Part shown: piece by piece, positions 15,559 to 24,660 of the stretch | Numbering within the stretch: the first letter of the stretch is position 1 | How the letters are laid out: each line of letters begins with the position of its first letter | Position numbers and translations under genes: made by a program | The notes under the pieces: model-generated | The model's database searches: none | Told to the model about the DNA's origin: nothing | What the model saw: only the letters and a program-made list of their open reading frames with translations | Assembly: GCA_035712145.1 (NCBI GenBank) | Contig: DASTBI010000158.1 | Span: 1 to 64,000 of the forward strand | DNA from: Candidatus Eisenbacteria bacterium | GTDB taxonomy: Bacteria > Eisenbacteria > RBG-16-71-46 | Length of the DNA stretch: 64,000 nt | Direction: 5' to 3'

Positions 15559-17289
15559 ATGAAACGCCGCGCCAGACCCGCCCGACCTGAATCTGCGGCT
15601 CCGCGCTCTCCAATTGCGCTGCTGGATCATGCGGAAGCACTGAAGCACGAGTTCGGACCGGCACAGGCTGCGCGCAGGCTCGATCTCCTCCGCCGATTCG
15701 AGCACGCCGATCTACCCCGAGCGCGCGACGTGCTCCGCCTTCACGAGCTGCTGTGCTTCTGGCGCGCCTACCCCGACAACCGCCGCATCCTCGCCTTGGT
15801 CGAACGGCTGCTCTCGGGATTCGCACGGCGTCGGGACCTCCTTCGCCACGCGCGCGCGTTGAAGGACAGCGGCATCGCCGGCACCGAGATCCACTTTCGA
15901 TTCTTCTCTCCGACCGCGGACTGGATCGCGGAGCGATGGCCCGACCGCCTCCACATCGACTGGGCGCAATTCGACGCCGCTGCGCTCGAGCCCTGGCTGC
16001 CGCACCTGGTCCACCCGTCGCAGGTGCCCGCACTCGACGAATACGAGATGCCGATGCGCGAGTGGCTCGCCTGGCTCAAGGCCCCGGCAGAAACCGACGC
16101 GACATTTCTGGTGCGCCGTTTTCGCCGTTTACCGATGAGCGAGGCGGCCCGAGAGACGCTCTATGACCAGCTCGACCCACCGCTCGTCCTTCTTCCGGAT
16201 GCCACGACCCCCTCGCGCACCGCCGCGAAGCGCAAAGCAGCGCGGGCTCACTGGCAGCGCCGCAAGCTGTCCCATGATCGCCCCTCGCCGGCGGCCTGGA
16301 GCCGCATGCGCCCGCTCCGAGTCCGTGAGCTCACCCCGCGCGAAGGGCAGCCGGTGATCGACCTGGCGCGCGCCGCCATGGTGACTCGCAGTCGCGATCT
16401 CGACGCGTTCACGAACGGAGATCCGGCCGACGTGCGGATGGTGGACTTCGGCGGCGGGCTCGAGTTCGCCTGCATCGGCACGAAGCCCGAGCGCCGGCTG
16501 TTGCTCGAGGCCGTCTATGGCTATCTCACGCTGAAGAACGGCGTGCCGATCGGCTATGTGCTCACCGCTGCGCTGTTCGGATCCGCCGAGGTCGCCTTCA
16601 ACGTGTTCGATACCTGGCGCGGCGCCGAGGCTGGCGCCGTCTACGCGCGGGTCCTGGCCATGACGCGCTGGCTCTATGGATGTGACGCCTTCACGATCGT
16701 GCCGTATCAGCTCGGCGAAGGGAACGACGAGGCGCTCGAGTCCGGCGCGTGGTGGTTCTATCGCAAGATGGGATTCCAGCCCCGCGACCGTTCGGCGTTG
16801 CGCCTGATGAAGGACGAGCTCCGGCGCATGCGCCGCGACCCGTCGCACCGCTCGAGCCTCGCGACGCTGCGGCGTCTGGCACGCGCCAACCTGCACCTCT
16901 ACCTCGGGCGTCCGCGCTCCGACGTCCTCGGCGAGCTGCCTCTGGCGAACGTCGGCCTGCATGCCGGCCGCTTCCTCGCCGAGCGCTACGGAAGCGATCC
17001 CGAGGCGGCCGAGACGTGCGCGATCGATGCCGCGCAGAGAATCGGCGCCGGCCCTGCCTCGAGCTGGAGTCTCGAGGAGAAGCAGGCATGGACCCGCTGG
17101 GCTCCGATGGCGCTGCTCGCAGGCGTCGACCGGTGGAGCCAGGCCGAGCGACGCTCGCTGGTCGATGTGATCCGGGCCAAGGGCGGTCGCAGAGAATCGG
17201 AGTTCGTGGGCCGGTTCGATGCGCATCCACGCCTGCGTTCGGCGCTGCGTCGCATGATCTCGACGCTTCCGCGCCGGCCCAAACTCTAG
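15559..17289 (+). CDS. Uncharacterised 576-residue protein, possible acyltransferase-like core
   Basis: I do not recognise this protein. The N-terminal 230 residues are helical and rich in Arg, Leu and Trp. The middle (about 255-425) alternates strands and helices and ends in SGAWWFYRKMGFQPRDRSALRLM, which looks like the last part of a GNAT acetyltransferase fold (tyrosine followed by K-x-GF). The C-terminal 150 residues are again helical. There is no signal peptide or membrane segment, so it should be cytoplasmic. It shares 4 bases with the convergent cytochrome c gene, stop to stop. Base composition matches its neighbours. Confidence 0.75.
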   Translation: MKRRARPARPESAAPRSPIALLDHAEALKHEFGPAQAARRLDLLRRFEHADLPRARDVLRLHELLCFWRAYPDNRRILALVERLLSGFARRRDLLRHARALKDSGIAGTEIHFRFFSPTADWIAERWPDRLHIDWAQFDAAALEPWLPHLVHPSQVPALDEYEMPMREWLAWLKAPAETDATFLVRRFRRLPMSEAARETLYDQLDPPLVLLPDATTPSRTAAKRKAARAHWQRRKLSHDRPSPAAWSRMRPLRVRELTPREGQPVIDLARAAMVTRSRDLDAFTNGDPADVRMVDFGGGLEFACIGTKPERRLLLEAVYGYLTLKNGVPIGYVLTAALFGSAEVAFNVFDTWRGAEAGAVYARVLAMTRWLYGCDAFTIVPYQLGEGNDEALESGAWWFYRKMGFQPRDRSALRLMKDELRRMRRDPSHRSSLATLRRLARANLHLYLGRPRSDVLGELPLANVGLHAGRFLAERYGSDPEAAETCAIDAAQRIGAGPASSWSLEEKQAWTRWAPMALLAGVDRWSQAERRSLVDVIRAKGGRRESEFVGRFDAHPRLRSALRRMISTLPRRPKL

Positions 17290-18248
17290 CTCTTGGCCTT
17301 CACGAACGGCGGCCCCACGTCGGCCGTGGACTTCGGCACAGTCATGAGAAACCGATAGATCGCGCGCAGGTCGTCCTCGTCGAGCTTCTGGAACGCCTGC
17401 CAGGGCATCGGCGATCCGGGGATGGCGCGTCCAGCGCGGAAGCGCGCGACGAACTGGTCCTCGTTCAGGTTGCCGAGCCGCCCACCGCTCGTGATGTTGG
17501 GCGGCGACCACGTGCGGCTCGGATCCATTTCATCCTTGAACTCCGTGGCGCCCGCGAGCGGCTGGCCGGTGAACGCTCCGGTATTCACGTCCCGCTGCGT
17601 GTGGCACCCTCCGCACAGAGTGACCGATTCCACGAGGTACCGCCCGTTCTCGACCGTCGCACCGCGCGGCGAGATCGCGGGTGGCGTCGAACGCGGGCCA
17701 ACGGGGTTGGCCAGCACCGTCGCCCTCACCACCTTGCCCAGCAGGTTGTATTCGTGGTTCGGAACCGGGTTGCGCACCGGAGGCTGGGACTTGAGATAGG
17801 CCACGACGGCGCCCAGGTCCTCGTCTGAAAGCCCCTGCATCTCCATGAACGGCAGCAACGCGCGTCCGTCGTGACCCACGCCATGACGGAGCGCGCGAGC
17901 GATGGTGGAGTCACCAAACGATCCAATCCCGGTCTCCGGATCGGGCGTGATGTTACGCACGTAGAAGTTGCCAGGCGGGATCGCAAACTTCCAACCACCC
18001 GAAAGCGGAACGTCCTCCCCGCGGACGTAGGCATCGCTTTGCTTGGGATCGCTGTGACAGGCTGCGCATGGCGCGGCCACGCGGACGATGTAGTGACCGC
18101 GCGCGATCGTCGCGGAGTCGGACGTGTACGCCAGGCGTGGATAAGGCGCGTCGAAGCGCAGATTCTGCCGTGAGGCGACGTAGAACGCCGCCGCGGCGAA
18201 GACCACGACCACCAACACCAGGAACCCGAGGAGCACACGCTTGAGCAT
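17286..18248 (-). CDS. Membrane-anchored di-haem cytochrome c
   Basis: The 320-residue protein has an N-terminal anchor (MLKRVLLGFLVLVVVVFAAA) and two class-I cytochrome c domains with haem sites CAACH and CGGCH. Candidate Met ligands lie in LPFMEMQGLSDEDLGAVVAYL and GSPMPWQAFQKLDEDDLRAIYRFL. It resembles the cytochrome subunits of alcohol/aldehyde dehydrogenases or terminal oxidases and acts in the periplasm. Its ATG overlaps the arginase TGA by one base (TGATG), indicating translational coupling; why arginase and a cytochrome c share a transcript is unclear. Confidence 0.9.
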   Translation of the reverse strand: MLKRVLLGFLVLVVVVFAAAAFYVASRQNLRFDAPYPRLAYTSDSATIARGHYIVRVAAPCAACHSDPKQSDAYVRGEDVPLSGGWKFAIPPGNFYVRNITPDPETGIGSFGDSTIARALRHGVGHDGRALLPFMEMQGLSDEDLGAVVAYLKSQPPVRNPVPNHEYNLLGKVVRATVLANPVGPRSTPPAISPRGATVENGRYLVESVTLCGGCHTQRDVNTGAFTGQPLAGATEFKDEMDPSRTWSPPNITSGGRLGNLNEDQFVARFRAGRAIPGSPMPWQAFQKLDEDDLRAIYRFLMTVPKSTADVGPPFVKAKS

Positions 18249-19159
18249 CAGAGAATCCTCTTGCCAAGCACCCCTTGGAGGAGCTCGGCGGCCAGGATGC
18301 CGGTCATGTTCTGGTTGTCGAGCACGGGGTTCACTTCCACCACGTCGATCGCCGCGATGGTCGCGCGGTCGTTGAACATCTCCATCGCCAGGTGAGCCTC
18401 CCGGTAGGTGATGCCGCCCCATACCGGAGTCCCTGTTCCCGGGGCGTCCTCCGGATCGACCACGTCCATGTCGAACGAGAGATGGATGGCGGCGGTTCCA
18501 TCGCTCGCGAGGCGGATCGCCTCGTCCACCACGTCACGCATGCCTCTCTCGTCGAGATCGCGCATGGTGTAGACGGTGCACCCCGAGCGCTTGAGGATGT
18601 CGCGCTCGCCGGGGTCGAGGTCGCGGATTCCGATCAGCACGGTGTTGCGCGGCTGCACCTTGGGCGCGCGACCTCCAAGGTTCACGAGATCGTGGTCGCC
18701 GAGGCCGAAGCTCACCGCCAGCGACATGCCGTGAATGTTTCCCGATGGCGTCGTGTCCGGGGTGTTGGCGTCGCCGTGCGCGTCGAACCAGATGAGGCCC
18801 AGAGCTTCGCCCTTGCGCGCGTAGAAGTTCGTGGATCCGGCCACCGAGCCGATCGCCAGGCTGTGATCGCCGCCCAGGACCAGCGGCATGCGGCCTTCGC
18901 CCAGGCTGCGCTCGACTTCCTTGCGCAGCTCGTCACAGGTCTTGAGGATCGGCTCCTTGTAGCGCAGCTTGCCCTGACCGACCTGCTGGGTCTCGGGAAT
19001 CATCACGTCGAGGTCGCCGAAGTCGACGACCTGGTGGCCGAGCGCCTCGAGACGCGGCTCGAGATCGGCGATTCGAATCGCCGAAGGACCCATGTCCACA
19101 CCGCGGCGGCCGGCGCCGAGATCGATCGGACAGCCAATGATTTCGATGTGCTTGCGCAT
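18248..19159 (-). CDS. rocF: Arginase
   Basis: This 303-residue Mn-dependent ureohydrolase splits L-arginine to ornithine and urea. The metal-ligand motifs are complete: GGDHS, WFDAHGDAN (two ligand Asp and one His) and SFDMDVVDP, plus EVNPVLD near the end. Length and the arginase-type NxPxTxPSGNIHGM segment (with GDANTPDTTPSGN) favour arginase over agmatinase or formimidoylglutamase. No ornithine aminotransferase gene is near. The ATG at 19159 is the first in frame; the divergent LamG-like gene starts 163 bases away. Confidence 0.93.
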   Translation of the reverse strand: MRKHIEIIGCPIDLGAGRRGVDMGPSAIRIADLEPRLEALGHQVVDFGDLDVMIPETQQVGQGKLRYKEPILKTCDELRKEVERSLGEGRMPLVLGGDHSLAIGSVAGSTNFYARKGEALGLIWFDAHGDANTPDTTPSGNIHGMSLAVSFGLGDHDLVNLGGRAPKVQPRNTVLIGIRDLDPGERDILKRSGCTVYTMRDLDERGMRDVVDEAIRLASDGTAAIHLSFDMDVVDPEDAPGTGTPVWGGITYREAHLAMEMFNDRATIAAIDVVEVNPVLDNQNMTGILAAELLQGVLGKRIL

Positions 19160-19321
19160 GAGGGCCGCGGAGTCTAGCAGCGGCTTCCGGAGAGCGGCAA
19201 CCGCCGGCGGCCGTGCTTCCGAAGGTCACGCACGGCGCGACGATGTCCTCAAGTCAGCGACCGAATTGGCCGATGCAGTTGAATTGACGCTGGCCGAATG
19301 CCGGTCCAAGCTCCAAATCCC

Positions 19322-20008
19322 ATGAACGCCGCCCAGAACGTCTTGCTCGCAGGCGCCTCGGTCCTCCTCCTCGGGGCGGGTCGCGACATGGAGCGCAACG
19401 TCGCTCCTCCTCCTTCGCCGAAGCCCGCGACGCCGCCGGGGCAGGTGCTGTTCTCCGACGAGTTCTCGGACGGCGACCTCGACGGCTGGAAGCCCGACCG
19501 CGAGGGTACTTGGACGGTGCGCCGCGGCGTCCTCCGCGGCGACCTTCCCGACGAGAAGCAGCAGAAGTCCTTCCTCTACACGGGCTCCGACACGTGGACC
19601 AACTACGCAGTCGACCTCGACGTATGCGGCATGCGCGGCGCCGACAAGGGCGTCGCGATCCGGGTACTCGAAGGCCAGACCGCGATCGCGGTGGATCTCC
19701 GCGGACCGGGCTATCAGGACGTGCTGCTCCACCGGCGCGAATGGGCGATGGCCAAAGCCCGGGTCCTCAACGGCAACGCCCAGTGGCATCACCTCCGCAT
19801 CGAGGCGCGCAACCAGCGTTACCGCGTGTGGGTGAACGGCCAGGTGGTGATCGACAAGGAAGACGCGAGAAAGACGCGCTCGAACGGCGGCATCGCGCTC
19901 GCCGCGTATACGGGGGGCCTGGCGGAGTGCACGCTCTACTTCGACAACATCGTGGTCACCTCGCTGGGATCGAGCCCGGGAGCAATGTCGGCCGAGACCG
20001 GGAACTAG
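19322..20008 (+). CDS. Exported LamG/DUF1080-like concanavalin-fold protein
   Basis: The 228-residue product has a hydrophobic start (NVLLAGASVLLLGAG) and then a jelly-roll domain from about residue 45: VLFSDEFSDGDLDGWKPD, WTVRRGVLRGD, WTNYAVDLDV, WHHLRIEARNQRYRVWVNGQ and ALAAYTGGLAECTLYFDNIVV. These are the typical strands of the 3-keto-disaccharide hydrolase/LamG-like sheet found in carbohydrate-binding proteins. Whether it binds or cuts sugars cannot be told. I chose the ATG at 19322; an earlier in-frame ATG at 19298 has no ribosome site. It is convergent with the metal ATPase gene, 21 bases away. Confidence 0.75.
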   Translation: MNAAQNVLLAGASVLLLGAGRDMERNVAPPPSPKPATPPGQVLFSDEFSDGDLDGWKPDREGTWTVRRGVLRGDLPDEKQQKSFLYTGSDTWTNYAVDLDVCGMRGADKGVAIRVLEGQTAIAVDLRGPGYQDVLLHRREWAMAKARVLNGNAQWHHLRIEARNQRYRVWVNGQVVIDKEDARKTRSNGGIALAAYTGGLAECTLYFDNIVVTSLGSSPGAMSAETGN

Positions 20009-20029
20009 ATCCGCGTCGCGGTGCCGCGA

Positions 20030-22372
20030 TCAACCACGCTTCCCTGCCAGCAGCCGAAGGCCGTTCAGGATGACGACCACCGTGCTGCCTTCGTGTCCCG
20101 AGACCGCCACCGGAAGCTTCAGCGCGCCGAGCGGCGTGAGATGCCCGACGAACACCAGTGCCACCAGCGTCAGCATGACGCCCGACGCGATCGCCACGTT
20201 CTGGATCACGATGCTCCGCGCGCGCCGCGCCAGCGTCAACGCGTAGGGAAGCGCTTTGAGATCGTCGCCCATCAGGACGACGTCGGCGCTCTCCATGGCC
20301 GCGTCGCTGCCCACTCCGCCCATCGCCACGCCCACGGTGGCGCGCGCCAGCGCGGGAGCGTCGTTGACGCCATCGCCCACCATGGCCACCGCGCCGTAGC
20401 GCTGCTCGAGGTCCCCGACCACCTTCACCTTCTCTTCGGGAAGCAGCTCGCCATGGTGCTCGTCGACTCCCGCTCGTCGCGCGACGGCCGCCACGGTGGG
20501 CGCACTGTCACCCGAAAGCAGCACCACGGACCGCACACCGCCTCTCCTGAGCGCTTCGACCGTGGCCGGAGCCGCGGGGCGGATCTCGTCCGCGGCGGCG
20601 ATCACACCCCAGCTCTCGCCGGAGCGCACCAGCATGGCGGTCTTGGCTTGAGCGCTCAGCGCGCTCACCCGCTCGAGGCCAGCGGGCGGGACGGTGATGC
20701 CGAGATGACGGAACAGCTCCGGCGTGCCGATCTCGACGGTGTTGCCTTCCACGCGTCCGACCACGCCCTTGCCTAGGTGGTTGACCAGGTGGTCCGCGGA
20801 TCGAACCGTGAGCCCGCGGTTCTCTGCCTCGCGCACCACGGCCTGCGCGAGCGGATGCTGCGAGCGCTTCTCGGCGCTCGCCGCCCACGCCACGATCTGG
20901 TCCGCCGACGCGTCCGCGAGCCCCTCGACGTCGGTGACGGCGAATCGGCCGCGGGTGAGGGTTCCGGTCTTGTCGAAGGCCACCGCTCGCACCCGGCCCA
21001 TGGCCTCGAGAAAGCGCCCGCCTTTGAACAGGATTCCGTTGCGCGCGGCGTTGGCGATGGCCGACAGCACGGTGGCCGGCGTGGCGATCACCAGTGCGCA
21101 CGGGGAGGCCACCACCAGCAGCGTCATGGCGCGATAGAACGAAGGCGCGAAGGGATGGCCGAGCGCCCAGGGCACCACGATCATCGCCAGCGCGCCGATC
21201 ACGACCGCGATGGTGTAATAGCGGCCGACCCAATCGGCGATCTCCTCGCTGCGCGATTTCTGCTCCTGGGCTTCCTGGACCAGGGCGACGATGCGCGCCA
21301 GCGTGGTGTCGCCGGACTCGCGCGTGACCCGCACCTCGAGCGCTCCGGCCTGGTTCAAGGTGCCGGCGAACACCCGGTCACCGGCCTGCTTCTCGACCGG
21401 AACCGACTCGCCGGTGAGGGTGCTCTGATCGATGAGCGACGCCCCGGACGCCACGACGCCATCGACCGGGACGGTCATGCCGGGTTTGACCACCACGCGC
21501 TCGCCGATCCGCACGCTCTCGGCGTCGACCTCGATCTCCCGGTCGCCGCGCAGGACCAGCGCGCGGGCCGGCCGGAGCTTGAGCAGCGCGTGGATGGCGC
21601 GCCGCGTCCGGCCCATGGTGTAGACCTCGAGCGTGTTGCTGAGCGAGAACAGGAACATGAGGACCGCGGCCTCGAACACGTAGCCGATCACTCCTGCGCC
21701 GAGGGCGGCGAGAATCATCAGCAGGTTGACGTCGAGCCGGCGGTCGAGCAGCGAGCGCAGCGTGGAGCGCAGCGCGAACCACGAGCCGCAGATCGCGGAC
21801 AGGGTGTAGACGGCGGTGACCAGCCCGGCCGGCTGCGCGGTGCGGTCCAGAATCATTCCGAGGATCAGCAATCCCAGGCATCCGCCGGTGAGCAGGGCCA
21901 TCATCCGGCTCTTGCCGAGCTGCTGTTGCTCGTCGGCGGTGAAGCGCGCGCCCCAGGTCTTCCCGAGCGGCCTCACCAGCTCGACCGTGTCGTCGGGAAC
22001 GTGGCGGCGCGAGAGGCCCACACGGCCCTGCTCGGCGGTGACCCGGAACTCGTCGAGCGAGCCGGGGATGCGCCCGAGCCGCAGTGCGCACTCCTCGCAC
22101 GCGTCGAGCGAAGTGCGGCGCTCGCAGGTGGTGACGCGCTGGGCGAACAGCGCCCCGACTTCCTCGGCGAGGGCGTTCAGCTGGTCGGGCTCCACCATCG
22201 ACGGCTGATAGCGCACGGTGAGCCGGTTCTCGGGGAAGTCGGCTTCGAGCGCGATCACACCCGGGCTGTGCCGGAGGCGGTCCGACAGGATCTCGAGGCA
22301 GCCGTCAGACCCTGGATCGTAGGGCCGGTGTTCGCTTTCGAGGGGACGAGGTGACTCGGCGGAGGTGCTCAC
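20030..22372 (-). CDS. P1B-type heavy-metal ATPase (P1B-4-like)
   Basis: The 780-residue inner-membrane exporter has TGES in the actuator domain, the membrane metal motif SPC near residue 423, the phosphorylation site DKTGTLT near 468, the HP dipeptide in SQHPLAQ and GDGVNDAPAL. The final membrane segment contains HEGST near residue 761; SPC plus HEG[GS] is the mark of the P1B-4 group, which exports Co, Fe(II), Zn or similar ions. The N-terminus is a degenerate HMA-like domain without CxxC, followed by a cysteine cluster (C-x9-CxxC). Downstream of a membrane-anchored HMA protein 52 bases away, it probably forms a metal-resistance unit. Confidence 0.92.
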   Translation of the reverse strand: MSTSAESPRPLESEHRPYDPGSDGCLEILSDRLRHSPGVIALEADFPENRLTVRYQPSMVEPDQLNALAEEVGALFAQRVTTCERRTSLDACEECALRLGRIPGSLDEFRVTAEQGRVGLSRRHVPDDTVELVRPLGKTWGARFTADEQQQLGKSRMMALLTGGCLGLLILGMILDRTAQPAGLVTAVYTLSAICGSWFALRSTLRSLLDRRLDVNLLMILAALGAGVIGYVFEAAVLMFLFSLSNTLEVYTMGRTRRAIHALLKLRPARALVLRGDREIEVDAESVRIGERVVVKPGMTVPVDGVVASGASLIDQSTLTGESVPVEKQAGDRVFAGTLNQAGALEVRVTRESGDTTLARIVALVQEAQEQKSRSEEIADWVGRYYTIAVVIGALAMIVVPWALGHPFAPSFYRAMTLLVVASPCALVIATPATVLSAIANAARNGILFKGGRFLEAMGRVRAVAFDKTGTLTRGRFAVTDVEGLADASADQIVAWAASAEKRSQHPLAQAVVREAENRGLTVRSADHLVNHLGKGVVGRVEGNTVEIGTPELFRHLGITVPPAGLERVSALSAQAKTAMLVRSGESWGVIAAADEIRPAAPATVEALRRGGVRSVVLLSGDSAPTVAAVARRAGVDEHHGELLPEEKVKVVGDLEQRYGAVAMVGDGVNDAPALARATVGVAMGGVGSDAAMESADVVLMGDDLKALPYALTLARRARSIVIQNVAIASGVMLTLVALVFVGHLTPLGALKLPVAVSGHEGSTVVVILNGLRLLAGKRG

Positions 22373-22424
22373 GACGGGACGTTAGCACAGACGTTTTTGC
22401 GGGCATTCCGCTCGCCTGCTCTGG

Positions 22425-22775
22425 CTAAGGCGTCGTTACGAATGCCGCGAATCCTGGACCTGCCCGGCGGACCGCCGAGAGCAGGGTCGTGTCCTCGACG
22501 CTCGGGCTGCACACCACGAAGGCCTTGTCCTGAGCCAGCCGCACTTCGACCGCCGATACCCCGTTCAAGGCGGCCAGCTCACCCTGGACTTTGGTGGCGC
22601 AGCCGGTGCAGGTCATGCCACCCACTTCCAGGGTGACGATGCGCTCTCCCGCTCGCGCCGCCAGCGCGCGTTGTCCGGGAAGGCTCCGCACCTGCTGCCA
22701 GAGCCAGGGGCCGCCGATCGCCGCGACCAGAACGGCGGCGACCAGGACCAGGGTATTGAGGACTTCGCTCTTCAT
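22425..22775 (-). CDS. Membrane-anchored HMA (MerP/CopZ-like) metal-binding protein
   Basis: The 116-residue protein has one N-terminal transmembrane helix (about 6-26) and then an HMA domain with GGMTCTGC, the classical metal-binding loop, within a betaalphabetabetaalphabeta pattern. The domain faces the periplasm if the anchor is uncleaved. It is likely to trap or hand over metal in concert with the ATPase encoded just downstream. A TGC-TAGGCT sequence (22786-22791 on the minus strand) upstream resembles an extended -10 element. Confidence 0.85.
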   Translation of the reverse strand: MKSEVLNTLVLVAAVLVAAIGGPWLWQQVRSLPGQRALAARAGERIVTLEVGGMTCTGCATKVQGELAALNGVSAVEVRLAQDKAFVVCSPSVEDTTLLSAVRRAGPGFAAFVTTP

Positions 22776-22841
22776 CGGGCCGTGGAGCCTAGCACAGGGC
22801 GGGGGCTAGTCCGTCAGCGGGCAGGCTGAAGCGCGCGCCAA

Positions 22842-24041
22842 TCAGGTGTTCCGAAAGCTGGCGACGAGGGTCACGCCGCGACGCATCGAGGGCCGGGGCT
22901 TGTTGGCGTGGCCCAGACGCAGGAGCATCAGCGGACGCTCGTCGATGGCGCCGAACAGGCGCCCGAGCTCGGCGCGATAGCGCGTGCGCTCGATCGGCGC
23001 CTGGATCGGATGGTGCGCGATGCCGAGGTGCGTCGCCCGCAGCGCGAAGCGCTCGTACGTCTGTCCCGCGATGAGCCGGGCCGCGTCGCCGTCGTGGGGC
23101 GTGGTGAGCAGCGCCAGCGCGCCCACCGAGCGGACCTGCTCGCGCGCCTGCTTGGCCGCGCTGCCGGCGCCGAAGCCGAGGAAGAGGCTGCCGGGGCGAA
23201 GCGATCGTCCGGACAGCCAGCGCGCCGGCCCATTCATCTCCATGTCGTCCACCGTGACGCCGTCGGCGCGCTCGCGCGCGTCGTCATCGCCGAAGCGGGT
23301 CCACGAGTAGCACTCCGCCTGCGCGCGCGGATCCAGGATGCGCTCGCGGGTCGCGTCGTAGGCCAGATCCGCGACCTTGCGGATGCTCTGCCGGTCGTCG
23401 ATCCAGTAGAGCTCGAGCTCGCTCGGGACCAGCGCCGAGAGTGCGGCGCGGCTCTGCATGAAGAGCCCGCGCTCGTCATAGGAGCGCCGGTTGGTGCGGC
23501 GCTGGACGATGGCGGCGAAGAGATCCCGGTCGCGACGGGATTCGGCGTGCGACCAGCTCACCGAGGCCACGACCTGTGTCTTCTCGCCGGAGGGGAAGTA
23601 GGTCACCGAAGGTCGATAGGCATACGCCCGCAGAGTCACGAGCACGTTCTCGAGCGCCGCGCCGAGCGACAGCATGAGGCCGCTGCCGTCGGGATCGGTG
23701 ATCGGCATGGCTCTGCTGGCGTCCGCCAGCAGGCGCATCGAGGTCCCGTTGAACTCGAGCTTCCAGGGCTGAGAGTTCCATTGGCTGGGAGCGAGGACCG
23801 CTGCCCCTGCCAGGGCTCTCGCCAGCGCCTGAGGATCGCCGGGAGGGGCCGCGGGAAGCGACCAGGGCTGAACGGGGGGCCGCGGGCGAGACAGCTTCTT
23901 CGCCCAGGTCTCGGCGGGCCGCAGGACGGTGTACGCGCCCGCGCCGGCCAGCACCGTCAGGAACCGCCGGCGAGGAAGGCTCCAGACTTCGACTCGATCG
24001 TGGGACGACCCGCGGCGGGTCCGTCTTGGAGGGGCGTCCAT
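22842..24041 (-). CDS. Nitroreductase-family protein with Tat-type signal
   Basis: The protein has 399 residues from the chosen ATG at 24041 (another in-frame ATG lies at 24080). Its N-terminus has SLPRRRFLTVLAGAGA, a twin-arginine-like signal, so it may be exported folded with FMN. The nitroreductase core is recognisable by APSQWNSQPWKLEF (FMN phosphate region), QRRTNRRSYDER and the C-terminal LMLLRLGHANKPRPSMRR. It resembles the large Acg-like/nitroreductase proteins, which may sequester or use FMN. No redox partner gene is adjacent. Confidence 0.8.
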   Translation of the reverse strand: MDAPPRRTRRGSSHDRVEVWSLPRRRFLTVLAGAGAYTVLRPAETWAKKLSRPRPPVQPWSLPAAPPGDPQALARALAGAAVLAPSQWNSQPWKLEFNGTSMRLLADASRAMPITDPDGSGLMLSLGAALENVLVTLRAYAYRPSVTYFPSGEKTQVVASVSWSHAESRRDRDLFAAIVQRRTNRRSYDERGLFMQSRAALSALVPSELELYWIDDRQSIRKVADLAYDATRERILDPRAQAECYSWTRFGDDDARERADGVTVDDMEMNGPARWLSGRSLRPGSLFLGFGAGSAAKQAREQVRSVGALALLTTPHDGDAARLIAGQTYERFALRATHLGIAHHPIQAPIERTRYRAELGRLFGAIDERPLMLLRLGHANKPRPSMRRGVTLVASFRNT

Positions 24042-24165
24042 CAGGCATCCGACATTGGGGGACCACCGTCGTGCCGTCAATAGGCACCCCCAAGCGGCTG
24101 GCGCAGGCCAGACTGCGCCGCCTGCCGCTCTTGCCGCGAACGAGGACGATCGCTAGCGTGCCGGG

Positions 24166-24654
24166 GTGGCTCCCGCGCGCTTCGTCACCGATTCGTCGCT
24201 GGCTTTTCTGGCTCGCCGGCTGCGGTTTCTCGGCTATGACGTGCTGGTCTCACCCGGCGCTCGCCTGGAGGAGCTCCTCGAGCTGGGCCGGGCCGAGGGG
24301 CGCGTGGTGCTCACGACCAGCGGCCGTCATCCCCGGCGCTTCGCGGACGTGACCAGCCGCTCGCTGCCCCGGACCGACGCGCGTGAGCTCGTGCGGGTCA
24401 TCGCGGGAGAGGCGGAACCGGCCGGCCCGCCGTTCAGTCGCTGCCCGGAGTGCAACGTCGCCCTCCAGAAAAGGCACGCGTTCGAGGCCCGCGGCGAGGT
24501 CCCTGGTCGCGTCCTGCGCACCTCGCGCGAGCTGACCTACTGTCCGAGCTGCGGCAAGTGGTACTGGGAGGGCTCCCACGTCGCGCGATTGAGAGTGTGG
24601 CTTGAGGAAGCCCTCGGACGACCGCTCCTGGGCGGACATCCGCCCGAGGGGTGA
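24166..24654 (+). CDS. Mut7-C RNase domain protein with zinc ribbon
   Basis: The 162-residue product starts at a GTG. The N-terminus (RFVTDSSLAFLARRLRFLGYDV) is the PIN-like Mut7-C motif with its catalytic aspartate D8, although the usual second acidic residue (DEN) is replaced by Ser-Ser. The C-terminal part has two CPxC pairs (CPEC and CPSC), a zinc ribbon typical of the family. A role in RNA cleavage is known only by analogy with eukaryotic Mut-7. Confidence 0.85.
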   Translation: MAPARFVTDSSLAFLARRLRFLGYDVLVSPGARLEELLELGRAEGRVVLTTSGRHPRRFADVTSRSLPRTDARELVRVIAGEAEPAGPPFSRCPECNVALQKRHAFEARGEVPGRVLRTSRELTYCPSCGKWYWEGSHVARLRVWLEEALGRPLLGGHPPEG

Positions 24655-24660
24655 GCCGAC

